From Gammaproteobacteria bacterium (GTDB taxonomy: Bacteria > Pseudomonadota > Gammaproteobacteria > Burkholderiales > Nitrosomonadaceae), in the NCBI GenBank assembly GCA_015709615.1, contig CP054179.1:868001-932000 (forward strand): a stretch of DNA of 64,000 nucleotides, in the 5' to 3' direction. Position numbers and translations under genes: made by a program. Below the pieces are notes generated by a model. It was not told the DNA's origin. It saw only the letters and a program-made list of their open reading frames with translations, and did not search any database. Below are positions 63,030-64,000 of this stretch, in pieces (within the stretch, counting starts at the first letter, position 1; the number at the start of each line of letters is the position of its first letter).

Positions 63030-63341
63030 CTCAAGACAAATAGTCTCCGGAAATACCGGGACGATTCAATCTTGTGTTTGATGGCATTCTGTTGAAAACT
63101 ACTCATGGGATTACTCCCTTGCGCTTGGTTGATAAAGATTCACACCTCTATCAAACCGGGCAATCCCACACCTTGGCAAGGCCTTACTGTCAGATCAAGT
63201 CTGAATTACTGTACTTTAGTGGCTCACAGATAGCTCTTTTGAGGGCTCCAGCGATAAGCCTCCGGCTTTGCTGTATATAGGGAATTTTTGCAATAAGTTG
63301 TTTCCATTGTAAATTGGTCAATATTGTTGATTGTAAAGTCG

Positions 63342-64000
63342 TCACTTTGATCCAGGATATTCGATTGTTTTTTTATCATAGCAAGTTACCCCTGCGCCGC
63401 ACGGAAAATTGTCCCATATCTCCAATGCCGTTATATGATTATCCACTGATACTCGACCTCCACTATAAGGATTACTAACAAAAATCCGAGTTATAGGAAG
63501 ATTATAATCTCCTATATTCGATCCATAGTGATCGACAATTACTTGACCATTAACTGCAGCCCAAAAGCGCCCATTATTATCATCCGATCGGTGCCAATAG
63601 ACTTCAAATTTAGCCCACTTATCAATCGGCACTGGAACGGCATGATTAGTCTCTACCCAGTAGTCGATCGGTGTGAACGGACCATTGGCAATATTATCCC
63701 CTTTTGTAGTCCAGTAAAGTTTATTATCAGATCCTTTCATAACATAGACTGTAATTCGATAATCGCCGCGCCATGTATCCAAATAGCCTCCTGTCTTAAA
63801 AGCAAATTGAGTGCGCCAATTAGCTGTTGGTACTGTAATATCCAATTGTGATTCTAAATCGGCTTGATACTTGAACCAATAGGTAATGTACAAGTTCTTG
63901 ACATCGCCCATTTTCCACGATCTATCAATTAATAATGGTGCCTGCGCTCCCCCTGTTCCAATCGTCCCTTTTATTTTAATTCGTTGAAAAAGCTCATTAA
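63342..64000 (-). CDS. Polysaccharide-lyase-like or lectin-fold secreted protein (partial)
   Basis: The frame ends at 63342 and is still open at the right edge of the window; the ATG at 63911 is internal, because upstream codons (GTGGAQAPLLIDRSWKM) continue the protein. The visible 219 residues are rich in W, Y and D (KWAKFEVYWHRSDDNNGRFW, VNGQVIVDHYG), typical of jelly-roll (concanavalin-like) domains in polysaccharide lyases and glycan-binding proteins. Two cysteines near the end (CGAGVTCYD) suggest secretion. The family is not certain. Confidence 0.5.
   Translation of the reverse strand, partial: NELFQRIKIKGTIGTGGAQAPLLIDRSWKMGDVKNLYITYWFKYQADLESQLDITVPTANWRTQFAFKTGGYLDTWRGDYRITVYVMKGSDNKLYWTTKGDNIANGPFTPIDYWVETNHAVPVPIDKWAKFEVYWHRSDDNNGRFWAAVNGQVIVDHYGSNIGDYNLPITRIFVSNPYSGGRVSVDNHITALEIWDNFPCGAGVTCYDKKTIEYPGSK

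Larger units (their letters stand above)
61922..63068 (+). mobile_element. IS3-family insertion sequence, copy 2 (internally deleted)
   Basis: A second copy of the element at 7291-8600, in the opposite orientation. The right end is intact (CGGGACGATTCA at 63068), but the outer 11 or so bases of the left end are not recognisable. Compared with copy 1 it lacks 79 bases in orfA and 77 bases at the start of orfB. The remaining sequence is nearly identical to copy 1. It is therefore a non-autonomous or dead copy. Confidence 0.88.

Noticed and set aside
1..64000. CRISPR arrays or regularly spaced repeats
   Set aside because: No repeated unit with regular spacing was seen on either strand.

Overview
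The window comes from a chemolithotrophic ammonia-oxidising betaproteobacterium, most likely a Nitrosomonas species. The decisive evidence is a complete amoC-amoA-amoB operon (50.6-53.7 kb, minus strand) followed by amoE, amoD, copC and copD homologues. The AmoA and AmoC sequences are close to, but not the same as, those I recall for N. europaea. PEP-CTERM proteins, an EpsL-type outer-membrane protein and the aceE/aceF form of pyruvate dehydrogenase fit the same group.

Layout. (1) About 51-5994 is the integrase end of a small integrative element: secreted and hypothetical small genes, a DUF2303 gene, an XhlA-like coiled-coil membrane protein, a coiled-coil/zinc-ribbon protein, a KilA-N protein, a DUF4224 gene and a tyrosine integrase, ending in a 3' fragment of tRNA-Leu(TAA). 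Its small-gene operon is preceded by a near-consensus promoter embedded in two palindromes. (2) 6.3-11.9 kb is a scarred region: a PEP-CTERM pseudogene, an IS3-family element, a chemoreceptor gene, a DUF7220-like gene and a remnant of a second, related DUF4224-integrase module. (3) 12-14.5 kb holds a SulP-type transporter, a universal stress protein and two small proteins. (4) 15.4-23.3 kb is a minus-strand run aceE-aceF-nadD-rsfS-rlmH-maf-rng. (5) 23.3-28.8 kb has folD and the methyl-cycle genes metF, ahcY (with an SAH riboswitch) and metK. (6) 29.3-35.2 kb has exopolysaccharide genes (epsL and a priming glycosyltransferase), an esterase, a Tat-type transglutaminase-like protein and an intact PEP-CTERM gene. 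(7) 35.3-38.1 kb encodes a DevBCA-type exporter. (8) 38.2-46.7 kb is a cobalamin uptake and salvage operon under a cobalamin riboswitch: btuB, btuM, cobO, bluB, cobQ, cobU, cobT, cobC, cobS. (9) 46.7-53.8 kb is the ammonia monooxygenase and copper-handling cluster. (10) 54-60.6 kb encodes an AddA/AddB-like helicase-nuclease pair and ferredoxin FdxA. (11) 60.8-64 kb is again mobile DNA: an IS1595-type element and a second, inverted, internally deleted copy of the IS3-family element, then a gene leaving the window.

How the parts work together. The amo cluster supplies the energy-yielding reaction and its copper supply. MetF, AhcY and MetK form most of the activated-methyl cycle, and the B12 operon could supply cofactor to a B12-dependent methionine synthase encoded elsewhere. 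The element remnants at the left and the oppositely oriented IS copies at 7.3 and 62 kb show that this core block is framed by mobile DNA. No CRISPR array, rRNA gene or complete tRNA gene is visible.
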